DNA of 64,000 bases from Pelargonium x hortorum (lineage: Eukaryota > Streptophyta > Magnoliopsida > Geraniales > Geraniaceae): contig JAYMTJ010000011.1 in the NCBI GenBank assembly GCA_036897525.1, positions 1 through 64,000 on the forward strand. Direction: 5' to 3'. This document shows positions 36,001 through 48,966 of this stretch, piece after piece. A model generated the notes under the pieces. That model was given only the letters and a program-made list of their open reading frames with translations, made no database searches and was not told the DNA's origin. Position 1 is the stretch's first letter, and every line of letters begins with the position of its first letter. The position numbers were made by a program, and so were the translations under genes.

Positions 36001-39000
36001 CATTTCTGTAATTATTAACTAATGAGATTGTGCATAACTAAGACTAAGAGACCCGATTCGTATTAATTAAAGGATTTATTGAAGTCTTTTTGAGTTAAGG
36101 TAAGGGAAGGGGGCACTCGCCAGCTTTCTTTATCTTTATGAATGAGGAATCGGTACAATCCGCAAGGGGCTTTCTTGATAAACTGCTAAACAAATGCTTT
36201 ATTTAAGTCCAAGTTACGAATTACAAGAATAGGATATATGGTGGAAAATCGCTACAATTTGAGCAAATCAGTTAGTTTTTTTTCAAAAGGACTCCCTTGT
36301 AAGTTAGAAGTTTTGATTGATGGTCGATAAGCCCTTTTACAGCGCCGGTATTATGAGGGAAATTTTTAGACTTCAAATGGGGTTTGCCCTAGAGGGGGAG
36401 TGTTCTAGTGCTTTAATACATATCCTTATAAAAACTCAGTACGAGGTGTTACCTTAAAAGGGAGTAAAAAAAGGAATCTTCACAAACCAATAAGCTATAG
36501 CTCAAAAAAGATATATAATGCTATAATATACAAGAAAAGTAAAAGAGTCTATACTCCTTAACTCTGTGAATTTACTCTTTCGATCGAACAGAATACCTTT
36601 GCGGAAAACAGATATTTATGTGGAAGACTTAAAAAAAAGCTTATCTTGTGGTGGAAACACTGTTATATTTTAAGACCGCCTAATTACGAAATAGAGTCTT
36701 ATTGGTGGGGGCCACTGCCTAGAAAAAATGAGAATATTAGTACTTTAAAACTGTCCTACGGAGCTTAGTAACTATCTTCTTAAGAGCTATAATACTCTCT
36801 TATTCGGAATGCCTTGTTTACTCCTACTTCTCATAACTTTGTCGATCGAGATGGAAAAACAAGTACTAGTTTACCTATTAAAATTCTTAGTTAGGTTCTA
36901 ATTTACCTTATTTTTTTAGGCGAAAGCCTTTTCCCAATACTAAGGCCAGCTTTATCTATATTTCTACAATCAAAAACGACTCAGTCCACCCGAGAATAGC
37001 CCTTTGCTTTTTAGGAGTGTAGGTCGGCTAAAGCTCATAATGACCCGATAAAGTAAGCTCTTAGAAACAAAACTGCTTTATTTAAGTATTCCAAAGAAAT
37101 GAAAAATACAAAGGACTCAATAAAGTAGCAGTAGTTGAAAAGGGTTTTGTATATAAGGTTTGGTGTTTACCTCTAAGTAAAGTGCTTATTATTCTAAGAT
37201 TTAATTGCAGTATTAGGAAATTTAGTACACTTACTACTATTTAGAAAGGAAGAAACTCAGCCTTAATCCCTAGTTTTAGCCGGAGTTTTTAGAAGTTTCT
37301 CTAGCCGTAAATCCAACCCAAATTTGATACAAAATGCCAGTAATTTCTCATTATTTCGAACTCCACTTGTATATTACTTATTTTAGACCGCGCCCCTTCA
37401 TGCTTAGAAGCTTCCCTTTTGTTTCTAATTCATGAGTTAGGGCAGGGCGCTTATTAAAGAAAAGACACTTGCAATTCAAATTCTCTTCTACAGAAGTCGC
37501 AAAGTAGGAAAGGCGCCCCCATCCCTTATGAATGAGTCTAGTTACTGCAATATACTGCGCGATAGGACTTGGACCCCGTATTTCACAAAAAGGAGAGCCC
37601 AAGCCCAGATAAGGATCACTTCAACACCTACTTCTTTAGATTTCTAGGAAAGACCTTAATGACACAAAATCGGAAATGGAAGAAACTAACACCCCTACCC
37701 CTAAAAAATGACCTTAGAACTCTTATCACTTTAACCGAATCTAATAACAAGGGGGAATCCTGATTATATTGTTTGTGGAACTTTTTTTTAATGAGTTCCT
37801 TCTCCAGCTGTTTAAAGAGTGTACTTATATGAGTTGGTTTAATAAAACCGAGGTTGTGTAATCTGTAAACTAAATCTGAGAGAATAAGCATCACGATAAA
37901 GAAGAATAGAGCTTCCGTCTAGAAAAGAAAAGAGGTGGTTACTGCTTTGTCTTCCTCTATTTTCGGGAGTCGTATTAAGGGTGCCTTATATTATACGTAA
38001 TAATCCAAATAAGAAAAGCATAAAATTGTCATTTCGTTCTTGAGTTGTTGATAAGGGATAAGTGTAAGTAAGAGAATCTGAAAGAGTAAATTAGCATCTA
38101 AAGAGGAACACCCAACCTCTTGCTAAAATACAAAGAGGTATAACTCCATACAACATACAATTAATTAGACCAGAAAGAGAGCTTTTGTAAACCATGTACG
38201 CCTTGAGACTTGCAAATAAAGTACTTAATAAAAAGAAAAGGTGGGATTACTTTACTATAGGGGCCTCTCGGGAGCTCTATTAGTAAATGGGGAAGCCCTA
38301 TTCCTAATTTTTTGCCCTTTAATAAAGTAAATACAAAGAACGTGATAATAAAAATCTCTAATTCTGGTGCGTAATAAAATAAAAAAAGGGTATAGGAAAA
38401 GATAAACCATGCGATTTCCAATTCATGCATCTGCGAAAGAGTTTAGTCCTTTTACCAAAAAAGTTTGATAAGTACCACCTTTTAAAATTCAGGACTCTTC
38501 AATTCCTTTCAGTGCGGAAGCCTCTCTTTTATAGAGTGCTTCACCAAGTCCCTATATCTAGGTTTCCATACAAAGGAAAACAAACAAGCAGGTTGGACTA
38601 AAAATACTAAAACATAGGGACTCTCTAAACAAAATGAATGGCTCAAAACCACCCCCATAAAATTGCCTTTGAAAGGCTTTATGTAAAAACCTAAATTAGG
38701 ACATAACATAGCAGCAATAAAATAGTACAGATCCCTAACTTAGTTAGAAAATCCCCGACCTAGCTAAGAATCTTACTGACTGAGTCTATGAATATAGAGA
38801 TTCTTCTCTTCCTAGGAATCTTGTACTTGTAAGCATGCTAAGGAATAACTAAATAAAGGATAACACTAAATCCTATCTTCTTTCTTGTCCACCGAAATAG
38901 AATCACCCACAATACCATCACCAGCATGAGAACTTTCATAACTCATCCTTGAGCTAAACTAGAATTCACTTGTTTTATTAACTCTCTTGAATAAGATTTA

Positions 39001-39948
39001 GAGTGAATTCGGACAACACTAAAAACCTGACTTTAATTTAATAGGACTCCAAAACAATAGGAAAGGGATCCTTAAGTGGATTCCAGATATGTCAAGCCTC
39101 ACTTAAAAAAAAGGGAGGAGAAACTAAGCCCCTTTGGTTGTGTAAGTTTTTTTGAGTTTAAAAGCTTAGTAAAATTCCGAAATGTAGAATCGATATACTC
39201 TTTGAGAGACATTGCATTTAAAATAAAAGGCCTTATAATTTGTTAGGATTCCATACCAGTACATATACATATTTGAATAGATTATTAGCCTATAACTAAC
39301 TCTATAATATCCACTTGCTAACCAAAACAGCAAGCATATAAAGTATCCACTTCCCTTAAACTAAGAACCCTTAACCCAACCAACAAAATACCCTTGAAAG
39401 CAGGACCCAGTCTCAGTACCGGTCTCAATAGCAATCCCAAAGTCTGCCTAATAAATAAGGATGCCTCTCTCTCTACCACCTTCGATCGAGTACATCCGTT
39501 TTTTTTTTGAAGCAAGGAGCTTTTTTGAATTCGAGATAACAGCCCGAGTGTTTCTAAATTTAAAGGACTTTACACAGTTTCAAGGTGAGTACTTGTTTTT
39601 TTTGTATAAAGACCCCCCAAAGAAAAAAGAGGACCCAACGGATACTCGTTACCAGAGCTAAAACTTAGATATCTTAAAGTCAAAGTGCGTTTTCCTGTCA
39701 AAACTTTTTATTAAAAAGCCCAAGTGGTAGATACCGCTTAGTGTATAGTTCTTCTTTACTAAGACGCTAGAAATTTCGGATAACAAAAGAAAATCCCCTA
39801 AGTATAATGTAGTTTTTTTTATTACCCTTCTACCTTTCTGCTGGGTGCCCCCCGTTAAAATGACTTGGCTAAATTGAGAGTTCTCTAGACCTGAGCCTTG
39901 TAGTTGCTTGCTGATTGTGTGTTCCTTTTAAGTTTTGCTACCGGCCCG

Positions 39949-39981
39949 CCCCCTCGTAAAACTTTTTTTATTAAGAGGGGG
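39949..39981. repeat. GC-rich inverted repeat / hairpin
   Basis: CCCCCTC at 39949-39955 pairs with GAGGGGG at 39975-39981 around a 19-nt AT-rich loop containing a run of seven T. Six of the seven pairs are G-C, giving a strong local hairpin in AT-rich DNA. It could act as a transcript-end stabiliser or be spacer. No gene ends nearby. Confidence 0.6.
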
Positions 39982-41012
39982 ATTCAGCAGGCATTTCTAG
40001 TACGAAGTTAAGTTAACTAACCTAACATCAAAGGAATAGTTTATCAAAAACGATTACAAGCTCTCGAGGTTTACAATTACCTGGGCAATTCAGCAATTGG
40101 CTTTGTTCCAGCGCTATTTAGGACTCCGCGTGTTTATTAATAACAATTAAACTAAGTCATTAGGGTAAGGGCGGTTAACATAGAGCTAGCTCCGAGTTCA
40201 AGGGTTCATATAGTTTCCCACTTTTCTTATGCGTCCCTTTTGTAGAGCTCCTCTTTGTGAAGTATAGATAAAGAGAAAGACCTGTGAAAATATGTCTATA
40301 ACTGCGTTCGCTACAAGATCTTTATAAACAAATTGAGGAAGGATTTATTCTTCTGACTAGCAACAAAGGATCCAAAGCATATTATACTCAAGTTAAAACA
40401 CTGCTCTAAGAGGAAGTTCCTGAAGGGAAAAGCGATGATACTGGTACTTCGCGCTTTTTGCTTGCATTCTACTATGTCAATAGCCCTGTAAACCATGTCC
40501 ATGTAGCTTTTTTTTTTCATTTTCGTTCTGTTTTGTTTTCAAAAGAAGTTTAGAATTAGAAGCGGCTTCTTTTCCAAGGACTTCCTTGTTATGAGATACG
40601 CCAAAAGTCTTACTTTATACTAGCTGAGTGACTCTAAAAAGGGTGGGAGAATGTGTCACGAATCCAATTGCAATGCTATAGCGCTCCTTTACTTTAGTAT
40701 ATTTATCAGGGAGACCCCTATACCTATACCAGTACCTATACTCTTAAGCTTTTTTCAGAGTACTGCTCCAAAAAGGTAGTAGAAATACGATGTAAAAAAA
40801 AAATGTAGTAGAAAGCTCTTGTTCTTGCGTAGTTAACTACTCCCCTGCGTGTAAAAGGGGCTTCCTTGCAGGAGTTGCTGGGCCGAATGATGATGGAATT
40901 TCTTTTCGAAAGAGTCATACCTTTTTAGAAGTAGAATGTTTCTAATTAGAGTTTTAGGAATCAATCAGTTCCCTTCTTATTAGTGAGTCAATTTCCTTTT
41001 CTCTTAGGTTTT

Positions 41013-41071
41013 TTCCACTGTAATTACACATACCTACATTTATGGAATGTGATAGGTTCGAATCGGCAAGT
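41013..41071 (+). pseudogene. tRNA 3'-part relic with long variable arm, Tyr-like
   Basis: CACTGTAAT (41016-41024) resembles a GTA anticodon loop. It is followed by a small hairpin ACATT/AATGT with loop TATGG, in the place of a class II variable arm (Tyr, Leu and Ser tRNAs in organelles and bacteria). Then comes GATAGGTTCGAATC at 41051-41064, a T-stem 5' side plus T-loop. The T-stem 3' side (GGCAA) does not pair, and the anticodon stem is poor. Upstream D-arm sequence is not recognisable. Confidence 0.3.
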
Positions 41072-41307
41072 CTTAGGTTTTCTTATTCATTCGGAAGTAG
41101 TTCTAACAGTACTTGCTACGATAGAGCAACACTGACCTTGAACAGCTATAATAGTACATTATATTCGAGTGGACTCAGTCTTTTTTATTCCTTTACTTAC
41201 CAGCGATCCCAGTCTTATTAGCTACAGAATACATAACTAAGATGTAAGCCAAGGACTGACCCGATATATGATATATACTCTTGACAGTGAAAGCTGGTAC
41301 TGATACA

Positions 41308-41527
41308 GTTGTTAATGGCTGTCGATAGCTAGTGCTGCTAAATGAGTCTAATGAATCTTTGCTGTTCTTGCTGCTAATGGAACCCTGTATTTGCTTTGTT
41401 AATGAAACCAGTAATTGACTGAGGTGAGGTCGCAGGTAAAGGAAGTCAATTGAAGGTGAATCCTGGCATGAAAGTAGGCCTTTGCTAGCTCTGCTCTTCC
41501 GGTGTTGCTAATGGATTTAGGAGAACT
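41308..41527 (+). repeat. Cluster of degenerate TTGCTAATGGA-type repeats
   Basis: Five related units occur at 41308-41319, 41332-41346, 41367-41383, 41395-41409 and 41512-41527, each a variant of (T)TG(C/T)TAATG(G/A)A. They are interspersed with other short duplicated words such as TTTGCT and CTGCT. The dispersed-repeat copy GTAAAGGAAGTCAATTGA lies within the cluster at 41436-41453. The cluster is less AT-rich than its surroundings. It may be a decayed tandem array or repeat-generated spacer. No reading frame runs through the units. Confidence 0.4.
41436..41453 (+). repeat. Dispersed short repeat (copy inside repeat cluster)
   Basis: GTAAAGGAAGTCAATTGA matches the 8415-8433 copy except for G in place of T in the middle. 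The window's last bases (63984-64000, CAGGTAAAGGAGTCAAT) repeat its left part with a one-base deletion. Together these are the longest dispersed-repeat matches noticed. Confidence 0.45.
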
Positions 41528-44500
41528 GAAGACTGAGAATCCTTATTTATTTGTAAGATCAAAATACGTATCTTTTTTTTTGAGAATTCAATCTCTTATA
41601 TAAAATATAAAAACGCTGCGATCGCCGTAGTTTCGTATCCGTTTGTAGACTTTATTACATAACACCTGAGGTACCCTGTTCTAACAAGATTCCCTGCCAC
41701 ATTATATTTACTTCTAAAAACACTTTAGGGGGTCCTACTAAAAAGTATTATGCAAACTATCTCGATCAAAAAACTTTTAGTTTAGTCTTATAACTAATTC
41801 CAAAGATTTTTTCCTTTTTATTACTTTAGTTCAAATACCGCTTTTCTTACTAATTTCAATTGGTTACATCACATCTATTAAGTATAAGTAGACGACTTGA
41901 GTTTCGATTTATATGAATAGAACTATTAAAGGAGTTTTTGGGGAATTCATTTACTAGAGCGATAACGCTTGCGTTTAGTCTAATAAAGAAAGTTTATAAT
42001 CAAAGGAAAAGAATCCTTGTTTACTAAAAAAAAAGCCCTCTCTGTATTCCTTTTTTGAGACTTTATCGGATAGATTTCAGAACCAAAACACTCGTATAAC
42101 TTTAGGGTATTGCATACAAATGCAGTTGAATTGGGCGGGCCTAAACCCATATTTTGTACCAAAGAATTGAACTAAGATCCATTTCGTATCCATCCTTTTT
42201 TAAGAGGTGCACTGCAGAGGGAACATTTCAGCCTAATTATTTTTCCCCTTATCTAAACGTGGAAATTTCAAACTCAGTAGCACTCATGGTCAGGGGTAGT
42301 GAAGACTTGCCAGATACAAGGCTCCCAAACAGCAAAAAGCGTATCGGTGATGGATGAGGTTCACCTAATTTCTCAAAAGGGTCACTTTGACCGACCTAAC
42401 GGGGGCACTAAATAGAATTAATAATTCATTGTATAACTAGCAGAAATTATCCAAAAAATTATATAACATAAAGCAGGTTGCCTAAATACCTAAAGGATGG
42501 TGTACTATTTTAGTTTAGTTAAAAAAAGTCCAATGAAAAAGACACAAACTATCTTGAAAGGCCTAGGAGCTGCCCCTACCTAAAAGAAATTCATTCGGAT
42601 GGATATTACGTAAGACAGAGCTTTTACTGTTAGTTTTCTATATCGACGTCTTCCTACACAAAAAAGCTTCCTAGAAAAGAAAGGGTTGCCCTTGGTTAAT
42701 AAATAAAATGGAAGGTATTTTTCGAAAGATAAAGTGCGTGCCTGTTTATAAAAAAATCAAAACTTAAGGGAGTCCTTATGTAAGTAAATTTACAATATTT
42801 AGATCCTAGTAAGGTCTATAAAAAGTTAGACACTCTACACGAGCTTCTTTCGGGGGAAAGTAGAAGTAGTTCATTCGAAGGCAAAATAAAGACTAAAATA
42901 ATTAGGACTAAAGCCTCTCTTAATTTTATCCCACAAAAAGTAAGCACAAAACTTTGTGGATGCCTTTTGTTTTGGTTTTTACCTTTTTTTCAGTTTTTAC
43001 AACTGGATTCATTGCTTATAGATAAACCATAGAGTCTTGGCTATCTCTACAAAAACTAAATCCACCAGGGAATTTCCCTATTTTCTTAGCGAGACTGGGA
43101 ATATATGAAATAATCTTATTTATTACTAATTAAAATGTGAGGTATAGAAAGAAATCGTTTGAAAGGGTTTTCTCGACTAAAAAAAGGTTTCACACGATCC
43201 AGAATACAGGAAATCATAGGAATTTGCTGGGACTATAACCTAGACTTTTTTCCTTAAACGAAGTACAAGTTGTGATATAAATTAGACAGAGTCGCGGGCC
43301 CAGTTATAAGGGCTTCCTTTGGCAGCCCCTTATTACACTAGGGTTTAAAAGTCAGAAAAGAAAGAGGCTCTATAAACTTATAAGCTGCCGTATATCGTAT
43401 ATGTACTAAAAACAAGTAAAAGATCCCCAGTTTGTACACTAGATTGCCCATAAACCTTCCTAATGACGGAGTTATCCTATACTTTTGAAGAATTTGACCT
43501 TGAAAGGCAACACAACACTGCTCCCTTTTTTGCTGCTACAAGATCTACTTAATCTCTATTTCGTTGTGTATAATTCAAAAAAGGAATACAAAGCCGTCTT
43601 GGCTATATCGAGTCTCCTCGGGGGAGAAAAAAAAAATCGTAGGGGTAAGGCCCTAATAAGGAGGAAACCTAAAGTAAGCGCCCTCATTGAGCGCAAAAAA
43701 AGTGGAGTAATTAGACTTCGTCAATACTACAAGATTTCGTAAAACAAAGAGTACACAAAGGCTTCCACATTAACTGTAGCCAAATGAAGGGATTTACCCC
43801 TTTAAAATGCTGCCAACTCTTTTCAAAAAAAATGAAAACAGGAGACCCAGCAATTAAAATTTTGACAAATAGAAAATAGACAGGAGCCTTTTAATTAGAG
43901 TAAGTAGAGGGAGGACTTCGTTATATCCAAGTTAGCACGCTTTTATAAACAGAAAACAACCCACGTGTAGAAGTTTTTAACTAACGAAACAAGTATAATT
44001 TGCGGTGCATCCGAGCAAAAAAATCTAGGCTCAAATATCCTTTTAATTTAAGGGTATCCCTTTCTTTCTACACTTACAAGAGCTTGTCTTCTTTACGCCA
44101 AATGTGTGTAACACTCCTTAGAATCTATTTGACTATAATTAAATACTGAAGCAAGGTTCAACGTCTGATTACTTAGTAATAACCTGTTGGAATATCTCTA
44201 AAAAGCACTTTTTTCTGTAATAGTGCTGGGTCATAAGGCAGCTTCCTATACCAATACCTGACTATGATTGCGCATAAAAGGTGAGTGGCAGAGAAGTAGC
44301 ACTCTTCCCACTCCAATAAAATGAACCTTGTAATTCATTAGAAAAAAGCCGGATACTTTACTTTGTTTGAACAAATCAGAATCTCGTTTATCTATTTATA
44401 TCCCTATTTATTATATTAGCAGCTTTATTTAGATATAGGTTCTGCTCCTAATTTAATTAATATCAACTTCGCATAAATTCAGATACAGGGGAATACTTAA

Positions 44501-47500
44501 GCTGCTCTGAGGGTAAATGAGTTTTACTTGATTACTTGTAGGTAGAAGAGTCAAAAACTAAAATATCAGTGTAATAGTGGCGTTGTCAAATATTCCAAAT
44601 AGAATACTACGAATTATCATAACTCAAACTTTTAATTACTGAAGACTGAAGAAATCCTTCTAATTAATGACTCCCTCTTTAGTACTACCAAAATGTAAGA
44701 ACTCGTGCTTCTTTTTGCGTGAAAAGTATAGGAGAGTCGTGGACCGTAGGCCAAACGATTTCTCTATTCTATAAAGAAAAAAGAAAAGAAGAGGAAGAGA
44801 TAGAAAAGAGTAGCTAATTTTGATAGAGTTCTTTACTGGATTAAACAAAAGACTTACTTATTAAAAGTATTAAAAGCAATTACTACTTTTACACAAAAGG
44901 TAAAAATCTTCAGACTACTTTATACTGATTTTCATAAGGATTTCTAAAAGTTCGCTAGGTTTAGTTAACTCCTTGATAGGATATCCTTATTGTGATAACA
45001 AAAAAACTATGTATTCCCTTGCATTTCCTGATAGGTTCCCTTTTATGATTCTTTGCAAAACACCCGGGAAGACTTAAAATCGCGTTACTTTGAGCAAGGG
45101 TTTTCTAAACAACTGTTACAAATAAATAGAAAGAAACCTCTGTCGAAAATCCTAGGATTAACAAAGTACCTAGTTTTTTTCTTGCTGGACTAAACCTAAG
45201 GTAAGGGAGTTTTATCCTTTTTTGAGAAGTACCTAATTTATTGTATCTTTAGTCTTCGATATGCCCATTCTAATGTAAATATAGTTGTTACTGGAGAATT
45301 ACCGTGATGTTAAGGGTACTATGTCTACAAAGAAAAAAGGTCAATAAGGTACCAAAAGAGGATCCTACTTTCGTAACACCAAATTATGCTCTGTATGGTT
45401 GTAAAACTTCATTCTTTTGCAGACGGCATACTGAAAATTACTTACTGTTTTCTCAACTTTTCCCACAAACTAAAAAAGCCTTTGTAAAAGATAGTCCAAA
45501 AAAATGATGAGATTTGTCACCTACTATTTTTATAACTGTTACCAGAGGCACCTTTTCGTACTTCTTTTGATGGCACTTTACCCACGTGACAGGTAATAAG
45601 TGGCTCAGTTGCTCCCAACAGTTTAGTGTTTTCGAAAAAATTCTCTGTATTATATTTACACTCGTCTTATGAATTTAGAGTACAGCCAGTTACCCGAGCT
45701 CCTTTAATAAAAAGATTTCCTGTTTTGGGAACTGCTCTGCTTAATATTAATACTCAAGGTCATTACCCGTAGTTTTTTTTACAAGAATTCAATAAGTTAT
45801 ACCCTGAGTCGTAGCTAACTAAAACAAATTTAGAAAAAGTAACCTTAAACTACAGGAATTGTTCGAGGGGAATCCTCACTTATCCCGCAAGAGTTCCGTT
45901 AAAAATCCTGTCAAAGAAGAAAAGGGACTTAAAACTATAGGATAATCTTAAAGGATCCCCCCAGCTAGAGGGAATCGTTTAAATAGAGTTAAATATTAAA
46001 TTGACAGAAGCCTTCATTAAGTCAAGACGTGTAAGGGGCTTCGGAAGTGATAAAGTATAGAATTACTGCAGTAGAGCAGAAAGGAATTTTCTATGATAAC
46101 AATGGTTCAAGGGGGTGCTGTTTAGGGTAAAATGAGTTTCCGTTTCCAGATCTATAGAGCCTTATCTAGGATAGATAGTAGAGTCGGAAAAAATGATCTA
46201 AAAAAGAGCATCGAAGCCGGCACAATGCAAAGAAGTCCTTGTTTAGGGGCCGGCCTAAACCTTTTCCGTGTAACATACAATAATAATTGGTATAGGAGAC
46301 AAGCTTACTACTTTTTGGATATGTAAAGGGGCGGCTAGAAGTGCAAAATCCTTTCAATTCAATAGTACTCCCATAAAAGACCGGGCCTTGCGCTATCCTC
46401 TAATTAAAAAGGGCTTGAACTTCCTCGCGTTTATGCAGTGTATTAAGAGATCCCTGCGTCAGTTACTTCCAAACACTTCACTGTAAGGTATTACAAATTT
46501 GTAGTTTTGGCTTTGCTTGGATTATGTAAGTAAACAACTTATTTATATGATTAAAAGTAGAGTTCACTCTGTTAGCGGAAATACAAGGAGAGCTCGTTTC
46601 GCGAAGTTAAACTTCAATTAGCGTATCTGCTGTAAACTAGCTTTGCATAAAACTCAGAGGACAAGGTACTTCTATAGAGAAACTTCCTTTGTTTTTGGAG
46701 TTTTATTCATGTAATTGGGTAAAAGTTTCTAGCATCCTTGGTAAAAAAGAGTAGGGTCAGAGCAGAGAAAACTCCTGCAAAAATCCCATTCATGAGGCAG
46801 CGCTTCTATAAACAATTAAAGCTCTTGTCGTATATTACTAAAATTTCTTCTCGAAAGCCTAAAAAGTCTTTTATATCTTATTTTATTGTATTAGTATCCC
46901 CTCCTTATAATATAAAGGAAATGCTCGATCTTCCTACTATAAATACTTATAGAATCCAAAATTCACATTAGTTAACCGTTAACCTTGGGGTAGCAAAGAC
47001 TCTAAGGAACATACCCCATTTTACTAGAATTTAGTGACTCTTGGAGTTGTTACCGGGTTTCGACCAATATAATTAAGTCTGCTCTATAAAATAAAAAGAT
47101 CTCCCCGATAAGGGTGCTGCGAGGCCTTTTAGCAGTAAATTCTTTGTAGTTATCAAATACAGACAAAGTTCGTTTTTTTTTGTTGGGCAAGTTTGAAACT
47201 GGGAATCCTTCTTCTTTAGAAAACCCTTATTCTAAACAAAACTTAACTCTTTTCCAGGAACATACGTTTTTGTTTTATTCAAAAACTGCCTTTTGATAGA
47301 CCTTATGTGTCATATCTAGAACTTCTTGTTTATCTCTTATAGCCTTCCTAGAGCTAAGCTAGACTCAGTCCTTGTTTAAGGGGCATCCGGGTGAGTCATT
47401 ATTAAGATTAAGGCCTACCTAGGCTAGGGGGTGTCCCACAGAGTATAAAATTGCACTTTTTCTAAAGCTTTGAATACAAATTTTTTTGCACTGAATCCAC

Positions 47501-48219
47501 AGCTTTTGCCATACCAACTAGGAAGTAGCTTTGTTTACTTTGGTCTACGTATAATTTACCCGGCTTTATCTTTTTATATTAAGGAGTTTGTCAGTAGGGT
47601 ATATATTAGACTCAGGGTCTACTGGGGACATAGGTTACGCTTAGAAGTTACTTACTTTTTGGGACATTTATAGACTTTCGAGGTTCTCCTAATCATGATT
47701 TTTTTGAATCGTTTTAAACAGGGATCCAACAAACAGGAAACGAAGCTTGCAAGGTTTTTTAATCAAAGCTTTTGGCAGTCTAGTATATGCTGTTATACTA
47801 AGCCAAGAACTTAGACTACATCTAAATGTTACCCGAAAAACACTTCTTACTACTCATATTCGCTAAAGGAAGGGCCTAATAAAGACTACTTTTACTAGTT
47901 TTCTATTCTAATAAGATTTACATATCGATTCAAATGAAGCTAAAAGCCCCTCTTTAGCCTAGATTTCCTAAGCCAGGAATATATCTAATCCCAACCATAA
48001 GATTTTAGAGGTCCTATCTTCGATCTGGTAAAGGATTCTCAGTCTTCAGTTTATCTTCTATCTGTAGAACAAGATTTTCTGTATTCACTTGTCAGGAACT
48101 TCCTAGATCGGAATCATTACTAGTATCAAGATAAAAGAAACTTTAAATAAACGCCCTGACTTCAAGTGTCACTAAGACCCCCTCCCTAAAGAGTGCTCTG
48201 GAATAACTCGTTTATTTTA

Positions 48220-48247
48220 GAAGGTCAAGCTCAGAAACCGGTAGAGT
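48220..48247 (+). pseudogene. tRNA D-arm-like fragment
   Basis: GCTCAGAAACCGGTAGAGT (48229-48247) folds into a D arm with a 4-bp stem GCTC/GAGT (one G-T pair) and a loop carrying the invariant GG pair. Seven bases, GAAGGTC, precede it where an acceptor 5' strand should be, but positions 8-9 are AA rather than T-purine. No matching 3' strand, anticodon arm or T arm follows. Possible 5' half, weakly supported. Confidence 0.25.
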
Positions 48248-48948
48248 CCTGTCTCAATCATATCATATCGGTATTCCAATATCTTTCTTAATGGCAATGC
48301 AATTTAAGAATAGGAAATTAAAAAAAAAATAACTACTGCGATTGAACAATAATAACTATAGCTGAAACCCTCTTACTTTGTACTTTGTCAGGAACCCTGG
48401 ATAAAAAAAACAGGTTGAGCAGACAATTCCCTACTGCTAAAACCTCCTCAACAAATAAGTTGTGCTACAATTTTTATATAATATACTAAAGCATCATAGC
48501 CAATATACCAGAATGGATAAATAATTTTATAGTCCAAATTTCTCCTTTTCAAAAGAGTCCCCTGGTTGAGGAAAGGAAGTAGCCTCGGTTTTTAGTAACC
48601 CCCAAGACTATATCACGGAATTTTAGTTATTAGTTAGCCCCGCTTATCCACCAGTTAAGAGCAGGGTATGTGGGCTTTAAACTTTTTTTGAGAGTTTTTT
48701 CTATTTAGCTTATGAACATTTAGCGGTGAATTAAAGGGTTCTCGTGGCATCTATAATGACATAGTACACAAGAGATTTAGACAAGGATTTTCTTTTATCA
48801 GTACTGTAAGGCTTTAAGTACACAAGCCTATACTCTTAGGTACTTGTTAGGGTCTTTTGCTGGGGTAATTGTAATTTAAACCCTTTGACTTTTCTAGTCC
48901 TAGCATTAAATAATCCCAGCCCTTTATATTATAGGATATCGCCTAATT

Positions 48949-48966
48949 CTTGACTATCTTGACTAT
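48949..48966 (+). repeat. Tandem duplication, 2 x 9 bp
   Basis: CTTGACTAT is repeated head to tail without mismatch. A slippage-type duplication in spacer. Confidence 0.85.

Larger units (their letters stand above)
32000..40000. other. Gene-free segment, 32-40 kb
   Basis: No supported gene. Overlapping open frames on both strands near 37378-37894 and single frames at 38161-38430 and 38509-38709 have no recognisable motif. The clearest element is the tRNA 5' half at 33004-33029 (minus). Also present are a 26-codon micro-ORF at 38866-38946 (minus) in a locally less AT-rich patch, and a GC-rich hairpin at 39949-39981. AGTACGAGG near 36440 recalls the LSU rRNA sarcin-ricin loop but lacks its continuation. 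From 33.1 to 38.8 kb nothing else was recognised. Confidence 0.7.
40000..48000. other. Gene-free segment, 40-48 kb
   Basis: No supported gene. The open frames, up to 85 codons (43485-43742 plus), show no family motif; that one is Lys/Arg-rich at its end, which is expected from its A-rich sequence. The segment holds a tRNA 3'-part relic at 41013-41071 and a cluster of degenerate repeats at 41308-41527. From 42.4 to 48 kb I see only AT-rich spacer with long A or T runs. Confidence 0.7.

Noticed and set aside
36436-36455. CAGTACGAGG, resembling the LSU rRNA sarcin-ricin loop
   Set aside because: The required AGAGGACC continuation is absent, and a 9-mer match is not rare enough.
37378-37894. Three overlapping open frames on both strands
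   Set aside because: Mutual overlap on opposite strands and no motif; typical of random openness in a locally stop-poor patch.
39318-39661. Opposed open frames of 65 and 66 codons
   Set aside because: They overlap head-on in a stop-poor patch, and neither translation shows a known motif. The patch is only mildly different in composition.
21640-41277. Identical 15-mer GATATATGATATATA at 21640 and 41263
   Set aside because: AT-only low-complexity word; such coincidences are expected in this composition.
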